Shown here: piece after piece, positions 1 to 8,969 of the stretch
Position numbering within the stretch: the stretch's first letter is position 1
Layout: each line of letters opens with the position of its first letter
Made by a program: the position numbers and the translations under genes
Notes under the pieces: model-generated
What the model was told of the DNA's origin: nothing
Seen by the model: only the letters and a program-made list of their open reading frames with translations
Databases searched by the model: none
Source: Pullulanibacillus camelliae
GTDB lineage: Bacteria > Bacillota > Bacilli > Bacillales > Sporolactobacillaceae
Direction of reading: 5' to 3'
NCBI RefSeq assembly: GCF_014642655.1
Contig: NZ_BMIR01000007.1
Span: 120,688-184,687, forward strand
Length of the DNA: 64,000 bases

Positions 1-133
1 AGAGCCAAGCATCTCGTCCAGAGATTTTAAGAAGAATAGGTATAATGATGACATGATCCAGTATACCTATAGCCGACATGCTAATTAAGACGATATGTAC
101 ATTTGAAATGCGTTTTCCAGTTGAGAAAGTCAC
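1..133 (-). CDS. GerAB-type spore germination permease, N-terminal fragment
   Basis: Incomplete gene running off the left edge; only about 44 N-terminal residues are visible. They read as a short polar start, a hydrophobic first membrane segment (SNVHIVLISMSAIGIL), and then a GRDAWL motif. GRDAWL follows the first helix in the endospore germination permease family (GerAB/YndE, APC superfamily), which forms part of inner-membrane nutrient germinant receptors. The start is a GTG at 133 with AAGGAG eight bases upstream, the only good ribosome site there. What is known: GerAB proteins are about 360 residues with ten or more helices and usually sit between gerAA and gerAC. The neighbours lie outside the window, so the operon cannot be checked. 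The short length keeps this tentative. Confidence 0.7.
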   Translation of the reverse strand, partial: MTFSTGKRISNVHIVLISMSAIGILDHVIIIPILLKISGRDAWL

Positions 134-527
134 TTATAATCTCCTTTTTACGCAATCCTGTACTATTTCATCTTTTCCATTTACAGCTTTCCTATTCGTA
201 AAAAAAGTGTCGCGGTTATGATTAACCTGACTCTTCTTTAATATGTTGTATTATGCGGCAATGAGGCAGCCACTTTTTATTCGAATTATTGAACGTATCC
301 CAACACAGGCTTGTGATTGTGTCAAACGCATGTTCTGTTGCCAGATAACTTAAAGGGAACACAAAATTGCGAGAATCCTGTGGGAAGTGTAAAATTCAGC
401 ACAGTCCAAATGTACATGCTCGGAGGACGCTTACGATTCGCTTGCGAAAAGCGAGTGTTTTTTCGTATCCATCCTTTAAGAATTGAAATAAATTTATAGT
501 CATTCATTATTTTCGATAAATTTACCA

Positions 528-556
528 TTGACATCTTAACTTTCTCGATATATCAT
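528..556 (+). promoter_or_regulatory. Sigma-A promoter of the leuA leader
   Basis: TTGACA at 528-533, a 17-base spacer, and TATCAT at 551-556. Transcription would start near 563, just ahead of the T-box leader. Box quality and spacing fit a vegetative promoter for leuA. Confidence 0.7.
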
Positions 557-574
557 CGTATTTAATTAAAGAAT

Positions 575-845
575 AACAGCAAAGATTGGAAATAGTAAAA
601 GGATTTATAATTTTTTAGAGAACCGATGGGTGGTGAGAATCGGTAATTATAGCCTTTGAACTCGTCCATGAGCTACTCCCTGAACGGAGCCAGTAGGGGA
701 TGTCGGTGTTCTACCGTTATGAGGATAGGTGGCTATTGCCACCGAAATGAGTGGATTAATAGGATTATCATTAATCAATTAGAGTGGTACCGCGAGCAAG
801 CCTCGTCTCTATTTAAAAATAGAGACGAGGCTTTTTATTTTTTAG
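575..845 (+). promoter_or_regulatory. T-box leader, probably leucine-specific
   Basis: This tRNA-sensing leader controls leuA by transcription antitermination. The T-box sequence AGAGTGGTACCGCG is at 781-794. It is followed by a hairpin whose left arm (801-810) can pair either with the T-box region (antiterminator) or with its right arm (terminator). The apical stem I motif GGTGGTGAGAATC is near 628. A GAA-CTC sequence places a CTC (leucine) specifier codon at 661-663, which matches the downstream leuA. A stem III-like hairpin GGTGGCTATTGCCACC lies at about 730-746. In the known mechanism, uncharged tRNA-Leu pairs with the specifier and with the T-box, blocking the terminator. The specifier position is my reading of the fold and is less certain than the T-box itself. 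Confidence 0.9.
801..838 (+). terminator. T-box regulatory terminator
   Basis: Perfect stem CCTCGTCTCTA / TAGAGACGAGG around a short A/T loop, followed by CTTTTTATTTTTT. It is the terminator alternative of the leuA T-box switch. Confidence 0.9.
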
Positions 846-922
846 CAGTCCCAGTGAAGCAGACAAGTCAGGTTTTATTTAGGTTAAATACACCGAACAT
901 TAAATGAAAGGCGTGAGACAGA

Positions 923-2626
923 ATGAAAAATGTTAGTAAATATAGCAGGGGTTACTTTATGCCCCCAGTGAAAAGCTTAAAGTGGACAGAGAAGGAGTAT
1001 ATTACTGAGGCTCCTACATGGTGTAGTGTGGATCTTCGGGATGGCAATCAGGCTTTGGTCGTGCCTATGAATCTAGAGGAAAAGTTAGAGTATTTCCAGT
1101 TGCTTTTGCAAATGGGCTTTAAAGAAATAGAAGTGGGTTTTCCCGCTGCCTCAGAAACAGAGTATGCCTTTTTACGGACATTAATTGAAGATAATCTGAT
1201 TCCCAACGATGTGACCATTCAAGTTTTAACACAGTCCAGAGAACATATTATAAAAAAAACATTTGAAGCGTTACAAGGCGCAAATAAAGCAGTAGTGCAT
1301 TTATATAATTCCACTTCCGTTGCCCAACGGGAGCAAGTCTTTAGAAAATCTGAAAAAGAAATTATTGATATTGCTGTAACTGGAGCCAAACTGCTTAAGA
1401 CATACGCTGCTGAAACCGAGGGGAATTTTCAATTTCAATATTCTCCCGAAAGTTTTACGGGCACAGAAATGGAGTTTGCACTGCAAATTTGCAACAAGGT
1501 GCTTGATATTTGGCAGCCGACGGCTGATAACAAAGTAATTATCAATCTACCCGCTACAGTATCCATGTCTATGCCTCACGTTTACGCGAGTCAAATTGAG
1601 TACATGAGTGATCATTTAAGCTACCGTGAGCATGTGATTCTATCACTTCATCCGCACAATGACAGAGGCACTGGCGTATCGGATGCCGAACTAGGCCTTC
1701 TTGCTGGGGCACAGAGGGTCGAAGGAACATTGTTTGGCAATGGGGAAAGAACAGGGAATGTAGACATTGTTACGCTCGCATTAAATATGTTTTCGCATGG
1801 GGTAGATCCAAAGTTAAATTTTGAAAATATCCCTTCAATCATTTCCAAATATGAGAAATTAACAAGAATGAAGGTCCACGAAAGGCATCCATATGCTGGC
1901 GAACTGGTCTTTACTGCATTTTCTGGTTCTCACCAAGATGCCATTGCTAAGGGAATGAAATGGCGTGAGGAGGAAGACCGTCAGTATTGGAATGTACCTT
2001 ATCTATTAATTGATCCAATGGATATTGGCAGAGAATATGAAGGAGATATTATCCGAATTAACAGTCAGTCAGGTAAGGGAGGCATCGGTTATATCCTTCA
2101 GCAAAAGTATGGAATAGATCTCCCTGTAGCGATGCGTGAGAGCTTTGGATATAGTGTAAAAAGGGTTTCAGATCAAAAGCATAAGGAACTCATGCCGAAT
2201 GAAATTTATGATATTTTCATCAATGACTATGTGAACATTGGTCTCCCTATCGAGTTTATTCGTTATAAATACACCCAAAACAGTCAATATGAAACAATCG
2301 TAACAATCCGGATAGATGATGAAGAACGTCAATTTACCGGTTTTGGAAATGGAAGACTTGACGCCATCAGCAATGCTCTGCAAACAAAGCTAGGGCTTGA
2401 CTACTCGGATTTGGTTTATAAGCAGCATGCGCTAGAAATCGGTTCAGGCTCAAAAGCGATATCCTATGTAGGAATAACTGCAAAGAATGGCATTGTCTAT
2501 TGGGGGAGTGGAATGGACACTGATATTATGACTTCATCCGTAAAAGCTTTATTTAGTGCCGTTAACAACATGGTCTCTGACTTACAACTAACCGTTGGAA
2601 AAGAATTTATCTCCTTTAAAAAATAA
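923..2626 (+). CDS. leuA: 2-isopropylmalate synthase (long LeuA type)
   Basis: Condenses acetyl-CoA with 2-oxoisovalerate to 2-isopropylmalate, the first committed step of leucine synthesis, in the cytoplasm. The 567 residues match the longer LeuA form. The N-terminal HMGL-like TIM barrel shows LRDGNQA (catalytic Arg and metal-binding Asp, near residue 40) and HPHNDRGTG (metal-binding HxH, near 240). The C-terminal third is the leucine-sensing dimer domain, ending in the SGSKAISYVGI region. The ATG at 923 has only a modest GGCGTGAGA ribosome site. The next ATG (959) has none and would cut into the conserved N-terminus. It stands alone behind a leucine T-box leader, so it is induced by leucine starvation. 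No other leu genes follow in the window. Confidence 0.95.
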   Translation: MKNVSKYSRGYFMPPVKSLKWTEKEYITEAPTWCSVDLRDGNQALVVPMNLEEKLEYFQLLLQMGFKEIEVGFPAASETEYAFLRTLIEDNLIPNDVTIQVLTQSREHIIKKTFEALQGANKAVVHLYNSTSVAQREQVFRKSEKEIIDIAVTGAKLLKTYAAETEGNFQFQYSPESFTGTEMEFALQICNKVLDIWQPTADNKVIINLPATVSMSMPHVYASQIEYMSDHLSYREHVILSLHPHNDRGTGVSDAELGLLAGAQRVEGTLFGNGERTGNVDIVTLALNMFSHGVDPKLNFENIPSIISKYEKLTRMKVHERHPYAGELVFTAFSGSHQDAIAKGMKWREEEDRQYWNVPYLLIDPMDIGREYEGDIIRINSQSGKGGIGYILQQKYGIDLPVAMRESFGYSVKRVSDQKHKELMPNEIYDIFINDYVNIGLPIEFIRYKYTQNSQYETIVTIRIDDEERQFTGFGNGRLDAISNALQTKLGLDYSDLVYKQHALEIGSGSKAISYVGITAKNGIVYWGSGMDTDIMTSSVKALFSAVNNMVSDLQLTVGKEFISFKK

Positions 2627-2638
2627 CAATAACCGCTC

Positions 2639-2686
2639 AGCCGATAAAAGCTACATATTAAAATAGTAGAATTATCGGCTTAATTT
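2639..2686 (+). terminator. Terminator after leuA
   Basis: Inverted repeat AGCCGATAA / TTATCGGCT at 2639-2680, with an inner GCTAC/GTAG pairing, followed by TAATTT. It begins 13 bases after the leuA stop codon. Confidence 0.7.
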
Positions 2687-2748
2687 ATGAAATCATATTT
2701 GGCCTAGATTATTCATAGAAAATCTGACAGAATCAGAAAAGAGGAAAG

Positions 2749-2958
2749 ATGGAAAATTACATCAAGGAAGCAAAGAATAGTTTTAACTTCGATAGAATAT
2801 GCAGCCATTCCTTCCAAGTTAATGAGGTAAGAATGATGCTTAAGCCTGCTGGCGTACAACCTAACGAACTGGTTTCGTACACTTTGCTTTCCAGAGGGAC
2901 AAAAGAATATGCCAATTCAAACAATAAGGACAAAGCATTAAAGTCGCCAGTACATTAG
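2749..2958 (+). CDS. Small hypothetical protein, doubtful
   Basis: A 69-residue open frame starting at ATG 2749, with GAGGAAAG immediately before it. I do not recognise the sequence. It has no hydrophobic segment, its composition is mixed and polar, and its C-terminus is rich in Lys/Asn. It lies in an otherwise gene-free stretch between the leuA terminator and a dispersed repeat. It could be a real small gene, a decayed fragment, or chance; only the ribosome site argues for it. Confidence 0.25.
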   Translation: MENYIKEAKNSFNFDRICSHSFQVNEVRMMLKPAGVQPNELVSYTLLSRGTKEYANSNNKDKALKSPVH

Positions 2959-3057
2959 TGAGATCAGGTCGATCATTGTACTTCAAGTTATCTTCCAGCT
3001 TTGTTTATCACACATTTTTTTGGGAAATACTACAGCACATTCAAAGGCTAAAACTAG

Positions 3058-3180
3058 AGTGATTGGAGCGTATGGCGGGAGACTCCTGCGGGAACAGCAC
3101 GCGTCCGAAGACCCCGCACTGAGCGTCTTTTGCGAGGGAGGAGGCTAAGGCCGTGCCCGCGGAAAGCGAGCGCCAGAAGC
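3058..3180 (+). repeat. Dispersed palindromic Bacillaceae-type repeat, copy A
   Basis: GC-rich intergenic element carrying the hallmark strings GGCGGGAGACTCCTGCGGGA, GACCCCGC, GAGGAGGCTAAGG and CGCGGAAAGCGAGCGCC, which I recognise from intergenic repeats in many Bacillaceae genomes. It can fold extensively. Its function is unknown. Two more divergent copies appear near 10.7 kb (minus) and 34.3 kb (plus). Open frames crossing it are incidental. Confidence 0.7.
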
Positions 3181-3442
3181 GCAAATCACCCGTCAATGCC
3201 ATACCTAACTTCAACATTTATTTTGGCATCAAGGGAGAAGTCTGCCCAAAAACAGGTAGCTTTGTACTGTGCGATTATTATAAATGCTTTGTCGCAGTGA
3301 ATCTCTCAATATTATTTTCAAAAAAAGCTTGGCCTTGGCTATAAATCCTATTTTTTTGGAGTGTTAATAAGTCGAAATTAAATAAATATTAATAGTTTTG
3401 TTTTAAATTTAAATATTCAGAAATAAATCAAGGGGACTTTAT

Positions 3443-3487
3443 AAGATAATTACGTCAAAAATATATTTTACGTAATTATCTTTTTTG
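3443..3487 (+). terminator. Rho-independent terminator-like hairpin
   Basis: Perfect 13-base inverted repeat AAGATAATTACGT / ACGTAATTATCTT separated by an A/T loop and followed by TTTTTTG. It may end transcripts that read past leuA or the small frame at 2749. No gene immediately precedes it. Confidence 0.6.
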
Positions 3488-3580
3488 TTATTATAATAAA
3501 ATAAGAACAATGTACCCTTTGAATAAATATATGGATAGGATGGCTAATAACAGTTGAGAGTGGAGGGATGGGAGAAAGAT

Positions 3581-3602
3581 ATAAAAAGCGCCCGAAGACG
3601 CT
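3581..3602 (-). terminator. Terminator after the conserved hypothetical gene
   Basis: On the minus strand the stem AGCGTC / GGCGCT closes a TTCG tetraloop and is followed by TTTTTATAT. It lies 21 bases after the stop codon of the gene at 3624-4178. Confidence 0.8.
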
Positions 3603-3623
3603 TCATTCATTGACTTTTTAAGA

Positions 3624-4178
3624 TCAAAAATAACGAACATCTGGATCAGCGGTGTGACTTTGCTTTGAAAACAGAAATTTTTCAAAGTAGGGTGAAGATT
3701 GACCTTGTAGACGGAGGCCTTTTTCAATTTCAGTGGCGAAGCGTCGCGCATTTTCTACATTACGTTTCCCGGTCACAATGTCATGCATTAAGTTGAGTGC
3801 CATAAAATTCGCAGCTTCTTGATCACACTTTGCAGAGGCTTCACCGGCGGTTCGATCAATATATAAACTGCCATCGAACTGCGCTAAGTCATCGAAATAG
3901 TGTAGGGGTACTTTATAGTCAATGGTTTGTTCTAAGTAGTCCATGTGTGGTGTTGGGAAATTATGAGGATGGGCTTCAAGATAAACAATCGTCCGTTTCC
4001 AGGGACCATTATTGTACCAAATGATGTGGCGTGTGCTCGCTTCATTAGGCAAACCATACTTATGGATTAATAAATAAACGGTTTCCTTTTGAATCCCACT
4101 CCATCTTTCCAATATTTTGTCTAAAACAGGATGAACACTGATGGATTGGTGTTCTCGGCTTTCTATCTCATCATTCAC
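3624..4178 (-). CDS. Conserved hypothetical protein
   Basis: Encodes 184 residues with a GTG start at 4178 preceded by GGAGGG six bases upstream. I recognise the pattern only as a conserved bacterial protein without assigned function: a WYNNGPWKRTIVY stretch near residue 53, HNFPTPHMDYLEQTI near 72, and a C-terminal half with EAANFMALNLMHDIVTGKR. There is no signal peptide or membrane segment, so it is probably cytoplasmic. It is a single gene with its own terminator and is divergent from xerS, sharing a roughly 110-base intergenic region that also holds a dif-like sequence. No function is claimed. Confidence 0.75.
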   Translation of the reverse strand: MNDEIESREHQSISVHPVLDKILERWSGIQKETVYLLIHKYGLPNEASTRHIIWYNNGPWKRTIVYLEAHPHNFPTPHMDYLEQTIDYKVPLHYFDDLAQFDGSLYIDRTAGEASAKCDQEAANFMALNLMHDIVTGKRNVENARRFATEIEKGLRLQGQSSPYFEKFLFSKQSHTADPDVRYF

Positions 4179-4236
4179 AGATATCCCTCCATTGCCGTAA
4201 ATTTATCTTATTATTTATACACAGGACAATGGCCTA

Positions 4237-4267
4237 GCGTTACAGAAAAACAGGATTTCTTCATGAA
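4237..4267 (+). other. Candidate dif recombination site upstream of xerS
   Basis: A 31-base stretch just before xerS. Its left arm contains GAAAAAC and its right arm ends TTCATGAA. As I recall it, the streptococcal dif-SL site has the same GAAAAAC and TTCATGAA elements, is the same length, and also sits directly upstream of xerS. The resemblance and position are seen; function as a chromosome-dimer resolution site is inference. The centre differs from dif-SL and could abolish or alter function. Confidence 0.4.
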
Positions 4268-4289
4268 TGACAATAAAATTGGAGGTTAT

Positions 4290-5364
4290 ATGAATAAACA
4301 ACATCTGTATGAACGTATTAATCAAAAATTGACAGAGCTTCCCTGGTACGTCAGCGAGTTTATTGATCATCATCGCCGGCAAATGTCAGCTAGCACTTTA
4401 TTGAATTATTGCCATGATTTTAAGATTTTCTTTGATTGGCTAATTACTTCGGGTTTTCATGAAGGAAAAAGGCAAGAGATTTCTTTAGCAACGCTCGAAA
4501 GACTTAGCATTAAGCAAGTTGAACAATTTTTGTCTTATTTGGAGACCGCGTTAGCCAATAGCAAGCAAACTGTAAACAGAAAACTTTCAGCCCTAAAATC
4601 TTTATTTAATTATTTGCAAAATGTTGCAGAAACTGCGGAATTTGAGCCTTATATTTATAGGAATATCATGGCCAAAATAGCGTTTAACCCCATCAAGGAA
4701 GACATTGAAGCAGTTGCCAATCGCATCGAAGGAAAAATTTTACATGATCATGAATATGAACAATTTCGACAGTTTATTGCTTTTGATTATGGCAAACGCT
4801 ACAAAGACAATCAAAGGATCTATAATTTCCATCTGAAAAATCGCGAACGAGATACCGCATTAGTTTCACTTATTTTAGGCTCCGGGCTACGACTTTCTGA
4901 GGTTTCCGATTTGAATCTTGATGATATTGATTATAAGAAACATAGCGTGCATGTGATACGCAAAGGTGGCAAAGCACAATTTGTTTATTTTAGTGAACAA
5001 GCGATGAATGACTTACTTGAATATTTAGCAGTTCGCGAACAGCGCTATCAGCTACCTAAAAATGAAAAAGCCTTATTCGTATCAACAGCAATCGGCCCTA
5101 ATAAGGCGACAAGACGACTGTCAAATAGAGCTATTGAAAAAATCATTGAAAAATATGCGAAAGCTTTCGGAAAACCAGCATTGTCTGTTCATAAATTACG
5201 TCATTCGTTTGCCACAAGGTATCACAAGGAAAATAACGATATTCCTAAGCTAAAGAAACACCTGGGGCATGCCTCAGTACAAACAACCATGTTATACACA
5301 CATATGACAAATAAAGAGATGAAGGAAGCCATTGATCATATGGATCGCTATGATGATAAAACAG

Positions 5365-5369
<5 letters not shown>
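4290..5369 (+). CDS. xerS: Tyrosine recombinase XerS
   Basis: Site-specific tyrosine recombinase of the single-protein XerS type, which resolves chromosome dimers at dif-SL in streptococci and lactococci. From ATG 4290 (GGAGG five bases upstream) the product is 359 residues, matching the family. An open frame extends upstream to 4131 but has no ribosome site and overlaps the divergent gene. The N-terminal SAM-like core-binding domain covers about residues 15-125. The catalytic domain shows GSGLRLSEV (first Arg), RKGGK (Lys), HKLRHSFATR (His/Arg), and LGHASVQTTMLYTH (His and nucleophilic Tyr), so the active site is complete. A dif-like 31-mer lies 22 bases upstream. It could act at dif or be a stand-alone integrase-like gene; XerS is much more likely. 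Confidence 0.9.
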
Positions 5370-5426
<57 letters not shown>

Positions 5427-5621
5427 TCAATGAAAATGACACTAATAAAATTGTTCACCAGCTCGCTAAAATACCTTTGATAAAGTTCCCCAACCACTAT
5501 CCTTTGCTTCAAGCGCGACATTTATCTTTTAAAAATCGGCGAGCAGTCTTGCTGATAAAATATGTTGCGCATTCATTAGGAAAGTTGTAACTTTACATTT
5601 CTGACGCTACCCTTTATGGCC

Positions 5622-6389
5622 TCATACCATTACAAGCCCGCCATCTACTCTTAAGCATTGTCCTGTTACAAATGCTGCCAAATCAGAAGCAAGAAAAAGC
5701 ACTGGACCGATAATATCCTCAGGAGTGGCTAATCGGTTTAATGGGGTCATAGTTAAAATCATTTTTCTGACATCTTCTTTGGTTTCCTTAGAAGAATCAG
5801 TTGGATATGTTAACCCTGGTGCTACGGCATTTACCGTAATGCCATAACTTCCCAAATCCTTGGCTAAATTACGTGTAAAGCCTAATAAGGCCGTCTTTGC
5901 TGTCGTATAATCATGATAAGGTACCACAGGAAAATCGATGAGATTAGTGACCATGTTAAGCATTCGACCAGACATTTGTGCCTTCATATACACCATGGCT
6001 TCCTGACATACATTAAAAGCGCCCTGTACACTTCCTGAAAATTGCTGTTGATAGTCCTCCCACTTGATTGTCCAAGCAGTCTTTCTTGTTTTTGGGTTAA
6101 ATGAATAGTGACTTAAGGCGTTGTTGACAACGATATCTATGACACCAAAAGCCTCAATGATATCTGCCATCATCTTTTTGACGCTCTCTTCGTCTGTGAC
6201 GTCAGCCTGCATAGCGACAGCTTGTCCACCTCCCTCGCTGATATCTTCGACTACTTTTTCTGCTAAAGTTTCATTCTTTAAATAATTGATAATGACACAA
6301 GCACCTCTTTGGGCAAAGGCCTTAGCAAGCGCTGCCCCTATGCCACGACTGGAGCCAGTGACTAAAACCACTTTATCTTTAAAATCCAC
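5622..6389 (-). CDS. Short-chain dehydrogenase/reductase (FabG-like)
   Basis: Classical SDR of 255 residues with cofactor motif TGSSRGIG (11-18), the structural motif VVNNA (88-92), and catalytic Tyr161/Lys165 in YTTAK. The usual catalytic Ser position reads MVTN (Thr148 region) instead of Ser, a conservative change also seen in some FabG-like proteins. GTG start at 6389 with AAGGAGAGGG six bases upstream. It is the last gene of the TPP-riboswitch operon, 26 bases after luxC. By homology it would be called 3-oxoacyl-ACP reductase. In context, behind a LuxE/LuxC pair, it more likely reduces the aldehyde made by LuxC to an alcohol; that is inference. Confidence 0.85.
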   Translation of the reverse strand: MDFKDKVVLVTGSSRGIGAALAKAFAQRGACVIINYLKNETLAEKVVEDISEGGGQAVAMQADVTDEESVKKMMADIIEAFGVIDIVVNNALSHYSFNPKTRKTAWTIKWEDYQQQFSGSVQGAFNVCQEAMVYMKAQMSGRMLNMVTNLIDFPVVPYHDYTTAKTALLGFTRNLAKDLGSYGITVNAVAPGLTYPTDSSKETKEDVRKMILTMTPLNRLATPEDIIGPVLFLASDLAAFVTGQCLRVDGGLVMV

Positions 6390-6415
6390 GAATAACCCTC
6401 TCCTTCTAGACTCTA

Positions 6416-7915
6416 TTACTCTACATCAGGATCATAGCGCTCAGCGTCCCATTCAGCAGATGACTCGATATCAATAAAACGGACTAATTGAAGTAAGTTC
6501 AACCCACCATCATGATGCCAGCCAGCTTGAGCACGATTCATTTCACCAATAGCAGTTACGCGATCCACACCATGACTGCCTAAAAGAGCAGCGAGTTGTA
6601 ATAAGCGGTTGGGATGCACCGCTAACCCACACGATTGTAAATAAGACGGATAAGGTTTGAGGATATCCATTACTGCTTCCAATTGAATTGTCGCACAAAT
6701 ATGGACAGTCCGATTTAACGGTGACCCATTAAAAGCTGCGTCGCTGTGATAGATCACCGTCCATGCTGTATCTTTTGAACTGGCATAAACCACCGAACAT
6801 TGCTGGCCATTCAATGCTTCCAATTCATAATGATGACGCACTGAATGAATCGCCAAAGCCTCTTCATCTGTGAGTTCGGCGCGTGGCCACTTCAAATCAA
6901 ATCTTTGCAATTCAGCAGCAAGCATTTGTGCGAATTGCTTTGGTGTGATGGCACCACCTTTTTCAACGACAATGGTTTGTGGTGAAAGACAGCTCTGCTG
7001 ATCGTACATGGCAATATCTTCAGCCAAGCGATGGACGACATCATAGTAGCGATCAGGAGTTAAGGCTTCCTTACCTATCATGGCAAAGCTGATTTTATGG
7101 CCATAGGCTAATAACCTTTTAGTTTGTGGGACCTTAGGTTTGATTCTTTCAACCGTTTGGTTCGAACCATAAACAATTACTGCTTCAGCAAGCTCGATCG
7201 CTTCTGTCTCTAGAGAGGCGGTCCCTCCCTTCCAAGGCAGGATTGCTAGCGCCTCAGCAAGTAATGGATCGATTTCTGCGAGTGTTTTGCTGAATAAAAC
7301 AGCCATCAAGGGCTCTGTCGAAGACGTCTTTCCAAGGGCTGCGGATTTGACCAACAACCCCATGATTAAGCTCCATAGCTGCACACCTGGTACGTTTCCG
7401 GAAAAAATATGAAAGATAAGTCGCGGCCCGAAAGCTCGGCTTAATCCTCCTGATTTTCTAGGTCGGAATTCATCGAGCATAGCCACTTGATCGAATTCTT
7501 CATCTAAGAAGCGCAGTAGCTCCTTTTTACGAAAGGTCCTCATATATCTTTTAAGCGAAATGCGAATCATTTCCTTGCTGTAGCCAGTGATCTCCGGTAA
7601 AAGCTTTTCCGCTAATTGCCGGAAGGGATATTCTGGATCCAACCATTTTTGGACGGCTTGATCGATCACTGTCACAATCGTTTGCACGGTTAGTGTTGAT
7701 AAATAGCGCTCCTGTGCCTTGAGGATTTCCTTGCCAATTTCTCTTAGTTTATCGCCTGTTAACACCGGAAATTGCAGAACAACATTACCATCTGTTGTTT
7801 CAATGATCTTTTCTGTATGTTCGTCAATTCGAATCTTTGTTGGCACTTTATACATCTTAATATGCTCTGCTTCTGCATATTTTGCCAAGGGCTTCACACC
7901 ACCTACTCTGTGCAT
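6416..7915 (-). CDS. luxC: Acyl-CoA/acyl-protein reductase, LuxC family
   Basis: LuxC-family aldehyde dehydrogenase-like enzyme that reduces an activated acyl group to an aldehyde with NADPH through an acyl-cysteine intermediate. The active-site Cys lies in DQQSCLSPQ (about residue 309). The upstream FHIFSGNVPG and GKTSSTEPL motifs typical of LuxC are present. At about 499 residues it is full length. The luxE stop codon overlaps the start region; I take ATG 7915 as the start because it is the first ATG, and there is no clear Shine-Dalgarno, so translation is probably coupled. An alternative TTG start lies at 7921. It sits between the broken luxE and the SDR. There are no luxA/luxB luciferase genes, so this is not a bioluminescence operon. 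Confidence 0.9.
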   Translation of the reverse strand: MHRVGGVKPLAKYAEAEHIKMYKVPTKIRIDEHTEKIIETTDGNVVLQFPVLTGDKLREIGKEILKAQERYLSTLTVQTIVTVIDQAVQKWLDPEYPFRQLAEKLLPEITGYSKEMIRISLKRYMRTFRKKELLRFLDEEFDQVAMLDEFRPRKSGGLSRAFGPRLIFHIFSGNVPGVQLWSLIMGLLVKSAALGKTSSTEPLMAVLFSKTLAEIDPLLAEALAILPWKGGTASLETEAIELAEAVIVYGSNQTVERIKPKVPQTKRLLAYGHKISFAMIGKEALTPDRYYDVVHRLAEDIAMYDQQSCLSPQTIVVEKGGAITPKQFAQMLAAELQRFDLKWPRAELTDEEALAIHSVRHHYELEALNGQQCSVVYASSKDTAWTVIYHSDAAFNGSPLNRTVHICATIQLEAVMDILKPYPSYLQSCGLAVHPNRLLQLAALLGSHGVDRVTAIGEMNRAQAGWHHDGGLNLLQLVRFIDIESSAEWDAERYDPDVE

Positions 7916-7917
7916 GA

Positions 7918-8969
7918 TCAATGCTGATTGGATTGTAATAATTGGTCAACGGCAACGGAACAGCCTCGAGCCTCGGAACCTTTGACCCTACCAAGCAGGA
8001 CAAAACCGTTTTCTGTCAAATACCCAAGATCTTCTGTTAAAATCGCCACACAAGCATTCCAGTTTGCTAAGTCATAATGGGCCAGCACGCCTACTTGACC
8101 AATAGGTAGAGGCTCCAATGTGTTCGTATCTAACACCTGTGTTTTAATCCAAGCTGGTCCTTTTTTATCATGGATCACGCGATCACTTAGAGCGTTACTT
8201 TATGAAAATACTGAGCATAATCTTGAATTAATGCTTCAGGTGAAACCTCGCGAGACTGTCCTTTGAAACCACCAGTATCAAAAATGCGACTCCCCTCTGG
8301 CAAACTAAAATGAAGCTGATGGGTTTTGCAGTAATCTAAAAAGTGAACGTAGGCAAAGGAAGCGCCCATCAAAAGAACAGCTTCCTTTCGTCTCTCTGAT
8401 TCCCGTAAAGCATCGACGAGCCGCTCCATCTCCAAGCCATCCTCATGAAAAAAACTTTCGCTTCGCTCTGTGCCAAAGTATTTCAGCGCATTGGTTAAAT
8501 ATCTTGAAAGGGATGACTGCTGATTCATATCTTCAGCAGGCGAAAGAACGAAGATGGTCATATTCTCTCGATCAGGTAAGACAAACTCCTTAAAAGGCGC
8601 TCGCATTGATGCGTCCCATGTGGTTAAATTCGGATGATAATTCCGTCCTCTTTTTTCAGGATTGGTCGTCCCGCTTGTCATAAAGACAGCTTCTGCCTCT
8701 TCCACAGGTGTGCATGATAAGGTTAATTCCTTAAAGCCTTGAAGTGGCATCGGTGGTATGTCCCTCCAGTGTTTGACTGTAAGTGGTGATTTTCTTTTCG
8801 ACTGACAAAGCTTTTTATAAGCGAGGTTATGCTTAAATTGATACGTGAAGAGTTTAAGTGCAAGTGCGTTGAATGCTCTCTCATAAGACTCTCCTAAGTT
8901 CTGATTCTCAGAATATTTATGTATAAAGGCTAATAATTCAGCCGTTATCTCTGATTTTTCATCCTTCAT
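7918..8969 (-). pseudogene. luxE: LuxE-type acyl-protein synthetase, disrupted
   Basis: LuxE enzymes activate a carboxylic acid with ATP and pass it to LuxC. The 5' part (8187-8969, 260 residues) has the adenylation motif FMTSGTT and the FDTGGFKGQSREVS motif, then stops after YFHKVTL. The 3' part continues in another frame from about 8178: GPAWIKTQVLD, then HYDLANWNAC and EARGCS, the family C-terminus. Between them about 20 codons are missing, including the EYGMTE adenylation motif that always follows the FDTGG segment. So this is an internal deletion plus frame change, not just a base-call slip. Start ATG 8969 has AAAGG nine bases upstream and overlaps the permease stop by 11 bases. Activity is unlikely unless the assembly is wrong here. 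Confidence 0.85.

Noticed and set aside
439..460. CGCTTGCGAAAAGCG hairpin followed by GTGTTTTTT as a terminator
   Set aside because: Short stem with a mismatched context and no gene ending just before it on the plus strand; too weak to list.
317..499. 60-residue open frame upstream of the leuA promoter
   Set aside because: No ribosome site and no protein-like pattern; it crosses the region just before the promoter.
656..907. 83-residue open frame in the T-box leader
   Set aside because: Lies wholly inside the T-box structure and its terminator; not translated in the known mechanism.
3153..3344. 63-residue open frame
   Set aside because: Begins within the dispersed repeat and has no recognisable domain or ribosome site.
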